Shown in pieces: positions 1 to 7,281 of a stretch of DNA of 11,697 nt (its first letter is position 1; every line of letters begins with the position of its first letter). Made by a program: the position numbers and the translations under genes. The stretch is from positions 1 to 11,697 of the forward strand of contig CAYYOS010000080.1 in the NCBI GenBank assembly GCA_964473355.1, given 5' to 3'. The notes under the pieces were generated by a model. That model worked only from the letters and a program-made list of their open reading frames with translations, made no database searches and was not told the DNA's origin. The stretch is from CAYYOS01 sp964473355 (GTDB taxonomy: Bacteria > Pseudomonadota > Gammaproteobacteria > Burkholderiales > REEB80).

Positions 1-100
1 ACAAACTTTGTCCGGCTAAGCGCTGCAATACCTTAGGCTGGTCGGAATGCATGCGTGTGCCGCGCCCGGCAGCGAGAATAACAACATTTAAAGACGACAT
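1..100 (-). CDS. glmU: GlmU N-terminus, partial (UDP-GlcNAc pyrophosphorylase / GlcN-1-P acetyltransferase)
   Basis: Only the first 33 codons are present; the gene continues beyond base 1. The bifunctional family makes UDP-N-acetylglucosamine in the cytoplasm for peptidoglycan and LPS: its C-terminal domain acetylates GlcN-1-P and its N-terminal domain adds UMP from UTP. Visible is the nucleotidyltransferase signature LAAGRGTRM (residues 9-17), followed by PKVL (22-25) and LAG (28-30), the usual spacing for GlmU. The start is the ATG at 100-98, which puts the Rossmann strand NVVILAAG at the expected distance from the N-terminus. No clear ribosome binding site precedes it. A TATACT box (112-107) lies so close to the ATG that a transcript from it would have almost no leader. 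Position after atpC on the same strand is common in proteobacteria and supports the call. Only the uridylyltransferase end can be checked here. Confidence 0.9.
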   Translation of the reverse strand, partial: MSSLNVVILAAGRGTRMHSDQPKVLQRLAGQSL

Positions 101-208
101 GGGAGCAGTATACCGAGCGCGAATAAATTTAGGAAATGTAGGTTACGCGGGTTGTGTTACAAATAGGCTGGGAACTGAAGATTTTTGGTCGGTAATAAAG
201 CCAGACTT

Positions 209-330
209 ATTTCAATTCGCAATAAAGGGAGAACAAGGCGGCAAGGACGAGGCGACGAAGACAGTACACGTAGTACGGCTAGGAGCCGAGGACGAAGCCA
301 ACGCAGTTATCGTTTTATTCGGATTGAAAT
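209..330. repeat. Inverted-repeat element, copy 1 (atpC-glmU gap), Correia/MITE-like
   Basis: A 122-bp element bounded by imperfect terminal inverted repeats: 209-226 (ATTTCAATTCGCAATAAA) and the complement of 314-330. They match at 16 positions, with one mismatch and one 1-nt gap. The core contains CGAAGACAG (256-264), a hairpin GTAC-ACGTA-GTAC (264-276), a second hairpin CGGCT-AGG-AGCCG (about 277-289), GACGAAGC (291-298) and AGTTATCG (305-312). The same blocks in the same order, with nearly the same spacing, occur in the element at 5653-5779. The right end overlaps by one base the TAA stop of atpC (332-330), so the element begins directly at the end of that gene. No ORF inside looks real. 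From memory the core resembles Neisseria Correia elements; that link is inference. It may also serve as the transcript end for the operon. Confidence 0.7.
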
Positions 331-755
331 TACCGTTGTCTATTTCTTAATTTCTGTATCGCCTGAATCTGCGCCACCGCTTGCGCAAGTTCCGCCTGTG
401 CTCGCGCATAATCCATAGACGAACTGCGATCTTTCATCGCTTCCTCGGCTTTTTCTTTTGCCGCCAAGGCTTTTTCTTCGTCCAAATCTTTACCGCGTAT
501 TGCCGTATCAGAAAGCACGGTGACCACTTGCGGTTGCACTTCTAAAATGCCGCCGGAAACATAAATTAGTTCCTCAGCGTTTTGATTGGGGATTTTAATT
601 CTAATTGTGCCGGGTTTGATGCGCGTTAAAAGCGGCGCGTGGCGCGGATAAATCCCCACTTCGCCCATTGCTGCGGGTACCACGACAAATTCCGCTATTC
701 CGGAAAAAATAGCGTGTTCGGCGCTGACGATATCAACGTGTAGTGTCATGGCCAT
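330..755 (-). CDS. atpC: ATP synthase F1 subunit epsilon
   Basis: Epsilon is part of the central rotor stalk; it binds gamma and the c-ring, and its C-terminal helices can inhibit ATP hydrolysis. At 141 aa it has the normal length. The N-terminal beta-sandwich (about 1-88) shows MAMTLHVDIVSAE, GEVGIYPRHAPLLT (about 32-45) and YVSGGILEVQP, all very close to E. coli epsilon. The rest is an alpha-helical hairpin rich in Ala, Glu and Lys. I chose the first ATG (755-753) because E. coli epsilon also begins MAMT; it overlaps the atpD stop as TAATG, which suggests translational coupling, and no separate Shine-Dalgarno is visible. The ATG two codons on (749-747) is the alternative. It is the last atp gene, and its stop abuts a repeat element. 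Confidence 0.97.
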   Translation of the reverse strand: MAMTLHVDIVSAEHAIFSGIAEFVVVPAAMGEVGIYPRHAPLLTRIKPGTIRIKIPNQNAEELIYVSGGILEVQPQVVTVLSDTAIRGKDLDEEKALAAKEKAEEAMKDRSSSMDYARAQAELAQAVAQIQAIQKLRNRQR

Positions 756-2134
756 TATTGAATTGTTTTAGCCTTCTCTACGGCTTCGGCAATAGACCCC
801 ACCATATAAAACGCTTGTTCCGGCAAGCTGTCGTATTCACCCGCGACGATGCCCTTGAACCCGGCGAGCGTATCTTTCAGCGGCACATACTTACCGGGGC
901 TGCCGGTAAACACTTCCGCCACAAAAAACGGCTGCGACAAAAAGCGCTGAATCTTTCGGGCACGCGCGACGATTAATTTATCTTCGGGCGAAAGTTCGTC
1001 CATCCCTAAAATGGCGATGATGTCGCGCAATTCTTTATATCGTTGCAACGTGCTTTGCACGGACCGGGCTACCGTGTAGTGTTCCTCGCCCACCACTAAA
1101 GGGTCCAGCTGGCGCGAGGTTGAATCCAAGGGGTCCACTGCGGGATAAATGCCGAGCTCGGCCACTTGTCGCGATAACACCACGGTCGCGTCTAAGTGCG
1201 CAAATGTCGTAGCCGGCGACGGGTCAGTTAAGTCATCGGCGGGAACGTACACCGCTTGAATACTAGTGATGGAGCCCGTTTTTGTCGAAGTAATGCGCTC
1301 TTGTAAACGCCCCATTTCTTCGGCCAAGGTAGGTTGATAGCCCACCGCAGAGGGCATACGCCCCAAGAGCGCAGAGACTTCAGTCCCCGCCAAGGTATAA
1401 CGATAAATGTTATCGATAAAGAGCAAAACGTCGCGGCCTTCATCGCGAAAAAATTCTGCCATGGTCAAGCCAGTTAAGCCGACGCGCAGACGATTGCCCG
1501 GTGGCTCATTCATTTGTCCATACACCAACGCGACTTTATCCAGCACGTTGGAATCTTTCATTTCATGATAGAAGTCATTGCCTTCGCGGGTGCGCTCGCC
1601 GACGCCCGCGAACACGGAAAAGCCGCTGTGCTCAGCGGCAATATTACGAATTAATTCCATCATGTTCACCGTTTTTCCCACGCCGGCACCACCAAATAAA
1701 CCCACTTTGCCGCCTTTAGCGAACGGGCAAATAAGATCAATCACCTTGATGCCGGTTTCTAATAACTCGGTCGAGGCACTTAGCTCATCAAACGCGGGCG
1801 GTTTGCGGTGTATAGGCCACACGGCTTCGTTGCCAATGTCGCCCTGGTCATCAATGGGCCGGCCAAGGACATCCATAATGCGGCCCAAGGTTTTCGGCCC
1901 CACTGGAACAGAAATTGGTTGGCCGGTCCCGGACGCGATCATTCCACGACGCAGGCCATCCGTGGACCCCATGGCAATGGTACGCACCACGCCGTCGCCA
2001 AGCTGCTGCTGCACTTCTAAGGTTAAATCGGGGTCCGCCATTTTTAGGGCGTCATAAATTTTCGGCATACCCTCGCGGGAAAATTCTACGTCCACCACCG
2101 GCCCAATAATTTGGACTATTTTTCCGTCACTCAT
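755..2134 (-). CDS. atpD: ATP synthase F1 subunit beta
   Basis: The catalytic subunit, which alternates with alpha in the F1 hexamer and makes ATP from ADP and phosphate. The protein is 459 aa from this start. Visible are the P-loop GGAGVGKT (148-155), the catalytic glutamate in GERTREG (Glu180), Walker B with FIDNIYRYT (Asp241), the ATP synthase signature around PAVDPLDSTS (about 331-340) and the DELSPED lever (379-385). Two in-frame ATGs compete. The upstream one at 2140 sits directly against AAGG with no spacer. The one at 2134 has AAGGA about 5 nt ahead and gives MSDGKIVQIIG, like the usual MS/MATGKIVQ start, so it is preferred. The other choice gives 461 aa. The gene lies 25 nt after atpG and overlaps atpC by one base. 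Confidence 0.98.
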   Translation of the reverse strand: MSDGKIVQIIGPVVDVEFSREGMPKIYDALKMADPDLTLEVQQQLGDGVVRTIAMGSTDGLRRGMIASGTGQPISVPVGPKTLGRIMDVLGRPIDDQGDIGNEAVWPIHRKPPAFDELSASTELLETGIKVIDLICPFAKGGKVGLFGGAGVGKTVNMMELIRNIAAEHSGFSVFAGVGERTREGNDFYHEMKDSNVLDKVALVYGQMNEPPGNRLRVGLTGLTMAEFFRDEGRDVLLFIDNIYRYTLAGTEVSALLGRMPSAVGYQPTLAEEMGRLQERITSTKTGSITSIQAVYVPADDLTDPSPATTFAHLDATVVLSRQVAELGIYPAVDPLDSTSRQLDPLVVGEEHYTVARSVQSTLQRYKELRDIIAILGMDELSPEDKLIVARARKIQRFLSQPFFVAEVFTGSPGKYVPLKDTLAGFKGIVAGEYDSLPEQAFYMVGSIAEAVEKAKTIQ

Positions 2135-2159
2135 ACCCATCCTTGCTTAATAAAATTCG

Positions 2160-3023
2160 TTATACTGCGGCGGCACCCGCCACGATTTCTGACAACTCTT
2201 TGGTGATCGCCGCCTGGCGAGTTTTGTTGTAAATCAATTTCAGTTCATCGATAACGTTGCCTGCATTGTCTGAGGCAGACTTCATCGCCACCATACGTGA
2301 GCTTTGCTCGGACGCCATGTTTTCTGCGACGCCTTGATAAATTAGGGATTCGATATAGCGCACCATGAGTTCGTCGATTACCGTTTTGGCGTCGGGCTCG
2401 TAAATATAATCCCAGTGGCCCGTCGCCGCGCCTAAGGTTTCGCCGGTCAGCGGCAACAATTGTTGCAGCACCGGCTCTTGCTTCATGGTGTTAATAAAAC
2501 GTGTATAAGCGATGTATAAAACGTCGATGGTGCCGGCACTATAGGCGTCCAGCATGATTTTCACGGGGCCGATTAAACGCTCCATATGCGGCGTGTCCCC
2601 CAGCCCGGTAATCTGCGAGGCGATCGATGCGCCCAAGCGCTGCATGAATCCCAAGCCTTTGCCGCCTAAGGCGGCTACCTCCACCTCCACGCTTTGCCCC
2701 TGCCATTCTTTCAACTGGTTTAGCGCTAAGCGCAGCACGTTGGTATTGAGTCCGCCGCACAGACCCTTATCGGAAGTCACAACGATGATACCGGCCCGCT
2801 TAATTTGCTCGCGCGAGCTTAAAAAAGGATGGCGGTATTCTAGGTTTGCTTGGCTCATGTGCGCTGCCACATTGCGCATTTTTTCGGCATAAGGCCGGGC
2901 GGCACGCATGCGCTCTTGAGCTTTACGCATTTTCGACGCTGCCACCATTTCCATGGCGCGCGTAATTTTCTGCGTATTTTGCACGCTGCGAATTTTGGTG
3001 CGAATTTCTTTGCCGCCGGCCAT
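2160..3023 (-). CDS. atpG: ATP synthase F1 subunit gamma
   Basis: Gamma is the rotating shaft inside the alpha3beta3 hexamer; it couples c-ring rotation to catalysis. The 287-aa length is that of E. coli gamma. The N-terminal helix carries KEIRTKIRSVQNTQKIT and AMEMVAASKM (about 5-33). The central Rossmann-like domain contains TSDKGLCGGLN (about 83-93). The C-terminal helix carries ENMASEQSSRMVAMKSA and YNKTRQAAIT, ending in EIVAGAAAV, the family signature region that contacts the beta DELSEED lever. The ATG at 3023 is preceded by an AGGGA Shine-Dalgarno that begins within the atpA stop codon (11-nt gap), so re-initiation after atpA is plausible. It is followed by atpD after 25 nt. Confidence 0.98.
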   Translation of the reverse strand: MAGGKEIRTKIRSVQNTQKITRAMEMVAASKMRKAQERMRAARPYAEKMRNVAAHMSQANLEYRHPFLSSREQIKRAGIIVVTSDKGLCGGLNTNVLRLALNQLKEWQGQSVEVEVAALGGKGLGFMQRLGASIASQITGLGDTPHMERLIGPVKIMLDAYSAGTIDVLYIAYTRFINTMKQEPVLQQLLPLTGETLGAATGHWDYIYEPDAKTVIDELMVRYIESLIYQGVAENMASEQSSRMVAMKSASDNAGNVIDELKLIYNKTRQAAITKELSEIVAGAAAV

Positions 3024-3034
3024 TTTTTAGTTCC

Positions 3035-4576
3035 CTAATAAACCGCAGTGGACGTGAAATCTTCCATGGCGGCAGCCAATAATTTTTCCGTATCCGCGTC
3101 GATGTCTTGGCTGGTTTCAATTTTTTCCATGACGGCAGCGTGCTTGCTTTTCATAAAGGCGCGCAGGGCGGATTCAAAAGCCAGCGCTTTTTTAACATCC
3201 ACTTTATCCAGGTAACCCTTGTTTACGGCAAACAAGGTCATGGCCATTTCCGAAATGCTCATGGGCGAATACTGCACTTGTTTCATGAGTTCGGTCACCA
3301 AGCGGCCGCGCTCTAATTGTTTGCGGGTGGCTTCATCCAAGTCCGAAGCAAACTGCGCAAATGCCGCCAGTTCGCGATATTGCGCCAAGGCTAAACGAAT
3401 ACCGCCGCCCAGTTTTTTAATTACTTTGGTTTGCGCCGCGCCACCAACCCGGGACACCGACAAGCCCGCGTTAATCGCCGGGCGTATGCCAGCGTTAAAC
3501 AAATCGGTTTCCAAAAAGATTTGTCCGTCAGTAATGGAAATCACGTTGGTAGGCACAAACGCGGAAACGTCGCCCGCTTGGGTCTCAATAATGGGCAGCG
3601 CCGTTAAGGAGCCCGTTTTGCCTTTAACCGCGCCGTTGGTAATTTTTTCAATATGCGCAGCATTGACGCGCGCGGCGCGTTCCAGCAAACGCGAATGCAA
3701 ATAAAACACGTCACCGGGATAAGCTTCGCGGCCCGGCGGGCGGCGTAGCAATAGAGAGATCTGGCGGTAAGCCCACGCCTGCTTAGTTAAATCATCATAA
3801 ACAATTAGGGCGTCGCGCCCGCTATCGCGAAAATATTCACCCATGGCGCAGCCGGAATAGGGCGCAATATATTGCATCGCCGCCGAATCCGAGGAGGTTG
3901 CCGCCACCACAATGGTGTGGCCCATGGCGCCATGCTCTTCTAATTTACGCACGACGTTGGCAATCGACGAAGCCTTTTGCCCTATGGCAACATAAATACA
4001 AGTGACGCCCGTGCCCCGCTGGTTGATGATCGCGTCGATGGCCACGGCGGTTTTGCCGGTTTGCCTATCGCCAATAATAAGCTCGCGCTGACCGCGGCCA
4101 ATGGGCACCATCGCGTCCACCGCTTTTAAACCGGTTTGCAAAGGTTGTGAAACCGATTGCCGGCTGATAACGCCCGGCGCAACTTTTTCAATAGGCGACG
4201 TCAGCGTGGTGGCAATTGGCCCTTTACCGTCTATTGGTTGGCCCAAAGCATCTAGCACGCGGCCGGTTAGCCCTTCGCCCACCGGCACTTCTAAAATTCT
4301 GCCCGTACATTTAACCGTATCGCCTTCGGAAATATGCTCGTAATCGCCAAGCACCACCGCGCCCACCGAATCACGCTCTAGATTTAATGCGAGCCCAAAG
4401 GTGTTGCCGGGAAACTCCAACATCTCGCCTTGCATTACATCCGACAAACCATAAATGCGCACGATACCGTCGGTAACTGATACCACCGACCCTTGGGTGC
4501 GCGTTTGCGCCGCCAAAGTTAAATTCTCGATTTTGTTTTTAATGAGATCGCTGATCTCGGCTGGGTTTAGTTGCAC
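3035..4576 (-). CDS. atpA: ATP synthase F1 subunit alpha
   Basis: Alpha is the non-catalytic nucleotide-binding subunit of F1 and supplies the arginine finger to the catalytic site on beta. Its 513 aa equals E. coli alpha, as does the P-loop position, GDRQTGKT at 169-176. Other landmarks are CTGRILEVPVG (about 90-100), AIGQKASS, ISLLLRRPPGREA and the signature PAINAGLSVSRVGGAAQT, which holds the arginine finger. The N-terminus MQLNPAEISDLIK is the part that contacts delta at the top of the stator. The start is GTG (4576-4574), with AAAGGA about 5 nt ahead, and the product begins MQLN as in E. coli. The stop is TAG. The gene lies 9 nt after atpH and 11 nt before atpG. Confidence 0.98.
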   Translation of the reverse strand: MQLNPAEISDLIKNKIENLTLAAQTRTQGSVVSVTDGIVRIYGLSDVMQGEMLEFPGNTFGLALNLERDSVGAVVLGDYEHISEGDTVKCTGRILEVPVGEGLTGRVLDALGQPIDGKGPIATTLTSPIEKVAPGVISRQSVSQPLQTGLKAVDAMVPIGRGQRELIIGDRQTGKTAVAIDAIINQRGTGVTCIYVAIGQKASSIANVVRKLEEHGAMGHTIVVAATSSDSAAMQYIAPYSGCAMGEYFRDSGRDALIVYDDLTKQAWAYRQISLLLRRPPGREAYPGDVFYLHSRLLERAARVNAAHIEKITNGAVKGKTGSLTALPIIETQAGDVSAFVPTNVISITDGQIFLETDLFNAGIRPAINAGLSVSRVGGAAQTKVIKKLGGGIRLALAQYRELAAFAQFASDLDEATRKQLERGRLVTELMKQVQYSPMSISEMAMTLFAVNKGYLDKVDVKKALAFESALRAFMKSKHAAVMEKIETSQDIDADTEKLLAAAMEDFTSTAVY

Positions 4577-4585
4577 GTTTTTCCT

Positions 4586-5119
4586 TTACAGTTTTAGCGT
4601 TGTCGCCATATTGTCGAGCTTGGAGCGGACGGTGCCGTCTATCACCACGTCGCCCACTTGTACTTTAATGCCGCCGATCATTTCCGGATCAAGCACCACT
4701 TGCGCTTTAATTTTGCGTTTGAAACGACGCTCCAGATGCGTTACCAGTTCTGCAAGTTGATTATCATTTAGGGCGTAAGCCGAAACGATGTGGGCATCAA
4801 TTTCCCCTAAGCGCGCCGCGCGCAAGGTTTCAAAAATTTCTTGAATTTGTGGCGCCACCACCATGCGTCCATTTTCCAACAAAAGGCTTACTAACTTTTT
4901 TCCGGCATCGTTCAAACGCGATTCGGCGATGGCTGAGAGCGCGCCTTCCACTTCTTTGGTTGTCAGTTGCGGGTTGCTGATTAAGCTTTGCACTTGCGGG
5001 TGCTTAGCCAGTTGCGCGATAAATTCCAGCATGTCTGACCATAGCTTGCCGCTATTGCCTTCTTCCGATAATCGAAAAATGGCCTCGGCATAGGGTCTAG
5101 CGATGGTAGCGTATTCCAT
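4586..5119 (-). CDS. atpH: ATP synthase F1 subunit delta
   Basis: Delta sits on top of F1 and joins the alpha N-termini to the b-subunit stalk, so that the stator holds F1 still. The 177-aa length equals E. coli delta. The N-terminal helical domain starts with TIARPYAEAIF (5-15), the family hallmark. The C-terminal part contains EMIGGIKVQVGD and DGTVRSKLDNM (about 161-171), the standard OSCP/delta signature. The ATG at 5119 comes 3 nt after the atpF stop, with only a weak purine stretch in front, so translation is probably coupled to atpF. atpA follows after 9 nt. Confidence 0.97.
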   Translation of the reverse strand: MEYATIARPYAEAIFRLSEEGNSGKLWSDMLEFIAQLAKHPQVQSLISNPQLTTKEVEGALSAIAESRLNDAGKKLVSLLLENGRMVVAPQIQEIFETLRAARLGEIDAHIVSAYALNDNQLAELVTHLERRFKRKIKAQVVLDPEMIGGIKVQVGDVVIDGTVRSKLDNMATTLKL

Positions 5120-5122
5120 AAC

Positions 5123-5593
5123 TTAAAATTCGGTTTTAAGTGCGGTTAAAATATCGGCGTGGGCTTTGGCGTCGACTTCTCGGCGCAAAATTTTCTCGGC
5201 ACCGGCGACGGCTAATTTCGCCACCTCTTCGCGTAGCGCTTCTTTAGCGCGAAAGGTTTCTTGTTCAATTTCAGCTTTAGCACCCGTTACCAAACGTTCT
5301 GCTTCGACGCGCGCTGAGGACTTCGCCTCCTCAACAATTTCCGCACTACGCTTGTCTGCCTGCGCAATGATGTCGGCAGCCTTTTGCTTGGCTTCTTTAA
5401 GCTGCTCTACGGCTCGTTTCGAAGCCAATTCCAGCTCATGCCGGCCCCGTTCGCCCGCCGCCAAGCCGTCGGCAATTTGCTTTTTACGCTCGGCCAATGC
5501 TGCCGTAATTGGCGGCCATACAAAACGCATACAAAACCAAACAAATAAGAAGAATGCGATCGCCTGTCCAAAGTAAGTTGCATTAATGTTCAT
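5123..5593 (-). CDS. atpF: ATP synthase Fo subunit b
   Basis: Subunit b forms the dimeric peripheral stalk: one membrane anchor plus a long cytoplasmic helix reaching delta. The 156 aa equals E. coli b. It begins MNINATYFGQAIAF, followed by the membrane segment (about 5-26) and the bend motif FVWPP (24-28). From about 30 to 130 it is a charged, Ala-rich coiled coil, ending in the VAGAEKILRREVD segment that binds delta. The ATG at 5593 has a good AAGGG Shine-Dalgarno 7 nt ahead. Unlike its neighbours it lies far (185 nt) from the gene before it, because a repeat element fills the gap after atpE; this may separate its expression from that of the c subunit. Confidence 0.98.
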   Translation of the reverse strand: MNINATYFGQAIAFFLFVWFCMRFVWPPITAALAERKKQIADGLAAGERGRHELELASKRAVEQLKEAKQKAADIIAQADKRSAEIVEEAKSSARVEAERLVTGAKAEIEQETFRAKEALREEVAKLAVAGAEKILRREVDAKAHADILTALKTEF

Positions 5594-5652
5594 CGTCTTA
5601 CCCTTTTATTTCGCTTATTACCATTTGTTACTATCTCTTAAGAGTGCGCTCC

Positions 5653-5779
5653 ATTCCAGAAAGCAATTGAGCCGAGAACGCGAAAGCGAGGAGAGGCCCG
5701 GCGAAGACAGCACATGTAAGTGCGGCAAGATGGGCCTGACGAAGCTGACAAAGTTGTCGGTTTAATTGCAAGCTGGAAT
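5653..5779. repeat. Inverted-repeat element, copy 2 (atpE-atpF gap), Correia/MITE-like
   Basis: A 127-bp element lying in the operon between the c- and b-subunit genes. Its ends, 5653-5679 and the complement of 5753-5779, form an imperfect terminal inverted repeat matching at 21 of 27 positions; the best part is GCAATTGAGCCGAGAAC (5663-5679). Inside are CGAAGACAG (5702-5710), a hairpin GCAC-ATGTAA-GTGC (5710-5723), an enclosing perfect pair AGGCCC/GGGCCT (5694-5699 and 5732-5737), GACGAAGC (5738-5745) and AGTTGTCG (5752-5759). These blocks are collinear with copy 1 at 209-330 and in the same orientation relative to the genes. The right end shares one base with the TAA stop of atpE. In the transcript it would fold into a long hairpin. 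Confidence 0.72.
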
Positions 5780-6015
5780 TAGCCGCCGACGACCGCGAAT
5801 AGAATATACATCGAGATACCCACAGCAATCATCGGGACCGCGTCAACCAAGCCCATAACGATAAAAAATTGGGTGCGCAACATCGGGATTAATTCAGGCT
5901 GGCGCGCCGCACCTTCCAAAAAGCGGCCACCTAAAATGCCGATGCCCACCGCGGCACCTAACGCGCCTAAGCCCATCATGATCGCGCCGGCTATGTACAA
6001 CAATGCTTGTTCCAT
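5779..6015 (-). CDS. atpE: ATP synthase Fo subunit c
   Basis: Subunit c is the 78-aa hairpin that forms the membrane rotor ring and carries the protons. Two membrane helices (about 4-27 and 46-74) flank the polar loop ARQPELIP (37-44), with the conserved Arg-Gln-Pro. The proton-carrying carboxylate is Asp58 in GLVDAVPM, the equivalent of E. coli Asp61. The glycine-rich helix 1 (GLGALGAAVGIGILGG) is normal. No sodium-binding set of residues is evident around Asp58, so proton coupling is inferred. A strong AGGAG lies 6 nt before the ATG, in line with the need for many copies. The gene after it, atpF, is separated by a repeat element. Confidence 0.98.
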   Translation of the reverse strand: MEQALLYIAGAIMMGLGALGAAVGIGILGGRFLEGAARQPELIPMLRTQFFIVMGLVDAVPMIAVGISMYILFAVVGG

Positions 6016-6021
6016 GTAAAT

Positions 6022-6026
6022 CTCCT
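6022..6026 (-). promoter_or_regulatory. Strong Shine-Dalgarno of atpE
   Basis: On the minus strand the sequence reads AGGAG, 6 nt before the atpE ATG, within an A/T-rich leader (6016-6047). It is one of the best Shine-Dalgarno matches in the operon, and it serves the subunit needed in about ten copies per complex. Confidence 0.7.
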
Positions 6027-6047
6027 GGTTTATAAATTAATAATTCT

Positions 6048-6890
6048 TTAGTGGTGTTCCTGGTGTGCCATGTCGAGGTACACGATGGTGAGCGTCATGA
6101 AAATAAAGGCTTGCAGCGTCACAATCAAGATGTGAAAAATCGCCCAGGCCAACTGCAGCACGCCGGCAAACGTTCCCAGCACTAATCCCGCGCCGTACAT
6201 CAGGGCAATTAAGATAAAAATCATTTCGCCTGCATAAAGATTGCCAAACAAACGCAAGGCCAATGAAACGGGCTTGGCGATAAGGTTAACGCCTTCCAAA
6301 AAGATGTTTGCCGGCAAACCCCATTTGCCGAAAGGCTGCAGGGTAAGCTCGCGGGCAAAACCGCCAACACCTTTGGACTTAATGCTGTAATAAATAATCA
6401 TAAGGAACACTGCGGTCGCCATGCCGAAGGTGGCGTTCGGATCAGTTGTAGGCACAACCTTAAAATACGGCGCCCCACCCAAGTGGGCAACAAAAGGCAG
6501 CAAATCGATGGGCACCAGATCCATCAGATTCATGAGCAAGATCCAGACAAAAATCGTCAGCGACAAAGGGCCGATCCATAGGTTCTTGCCGGAAAATGAA
6601 CCGCGCACGCTGGAGTTAATAAAATCGACTATCCATTCAACAAAATTCTGCGCACCACTGGGCACACCCGCCGTGGCACGCTTAGCGATGCGCGAAAACA
6701 GAAAGATGAATAACAGCCCGAGTCCCAAAGAAAACGCCATGGTATCGACATTGATTGCCCAAAACCCCATTTCTTTCGCTTCCGCCGGGCTTTGCGCGAT
6801 ACCTAAGGTGCCATCGGCTTTGCGGCCGTAGGTCAGGTTTTGCAGATGGTGCTTAATGTATTCCGAGGAAGTAAGTGTTTCTTCAGCCAT
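6048..6890 (-). CDS. atpB: ATP synthase Fo subunit a
   Basis: Subunit a holds the two proton half-channels beside the c-ring. The protein is 280 aa with five to six membrane helices (strongest around 50-67, 105-127, 152-172, 217-245 and 250-273). The essential arginine is Arg213 in PVSLALRLFGNLYAGE, equal to E. coli Arg210. Partner residues Glu222, His253 and Gln260 are present (AIFHILIVTLQAFIF). The N-terminus resembles E. coli a (SEYIKHHLQNLTYG). The ATG at 6890 overlaps the end of atpI by 8 nt, with no strong Shine-Dalgarno, which suggests coupling. atpE follows after 32 nt. Confidence 0.98.
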   Translation of the reverse strand: MAEETLTSSEYIKHHLQNLTYGRKADGTLGIAQSPAEAKEMGFWAINVDTMAFSLGLGLLFIFLFSRIAKRATAGVPSGAQNFVEWIVDFINSSVRGSFSGKNLWIGPLSLTIFVWILLMNLMDLVPIDLLPFVAHLGGAPYFKVVPTTDPNATFGMATAVFLMIIYYSIKSKGVGGFARELTLQPFGKWGLPANIFLEGVNLIAKPVSLALRLFGNLYAGEMIFILIALMYGAGLVLGTFAGVLQLAWAIFHILIVTLQAFIFMTLTIVYLDMAHQEHH

Positions 6891-7263
6891 GCTCGTGTCG
6901 CTTCTTTTGCGTAACCGCGTATAGTAACCAAATTAATTGACCTGCCACGAATCCGCCCACCACGCCCAACGGATCCAACTCCAGCGGCCCCATGCCCGCC
7001 GCCAACAGTAGTGCAACGGCGATAAACCGCTCCAGGCCGGAGAGAAAAAACGAGCGCAACTCACGATGCGCATCAAGATGCGGCCGCCGCGCCGCCCGCC
7101 AAACCATAAGCAATGTATTGATAAGCGCGACACCAGCCCCGTACAACGTGGCTAGCGCGGCTGATTCGTCGGCTAGGGATAAGCTGGCAACACCAACTAT
7201 CAGCGCAGCAAAAAGTTGCAGTCTGATGATGCCGGTGCCGTCTGTCCGAACTTGTGTAGCCAC
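6883..7263 (-). CDS. atpI: ATP synthase accessory protein AtpI
   Basis: AtpI is a small membrane protein usually encoded first in atp operons; it is thought to help c-ring assembly or magnesium handling and is not part of the final complex. The product is 126 aa with four predicted membrane helices (about 13-30, 36-56, 78-92 and 98-117) and a short charged tail, QKKRHEHG. Sequence conservation in the family is weak, so the call rests on topology, size and place in the operon. The start is GTG (7263-7261), the only usable start codon before helix 1. No clear Shine-Dalgarno precedes it, and the predicted leader is only about 12 nt. It overlaps atpB by 8 nt. Confidence 0.88.
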   Translation of the reverse strand: MATQVRTDGTGIIRLQLFAALIVGVASLSLADESAALATLYGAGVALINTLLMVWRAARRPHLDAHRELRSFFLSGLERFIAVALLLAAGMGPLELDPLGVVGGFVAGQLIWLLYAVTQKKRHEHG

Positions 7264-7281
7264 GCCGCGTGAAATCAGAGG

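Noticed and set aside
51..350. 99-aa ORF on the plus strand at the left end
   Set aside because: It overlaps the glmU start and the repeat element on the opposite strand; the element explains the open frame.
1578..2057. 159-aa plus-strand ORF opposite atpD
   Set aside because: It is antisense to a highly conserved gene and shows no recognisable motif; a by-product of atpD codon use.
5631..5828. 65-aa minus-strand ORF spanning the end of atpE and the spacer
   Set aside because: Out of frame with atpE, and its sequence is mostly the inverted-repeat element; no ribosome binding site fits.
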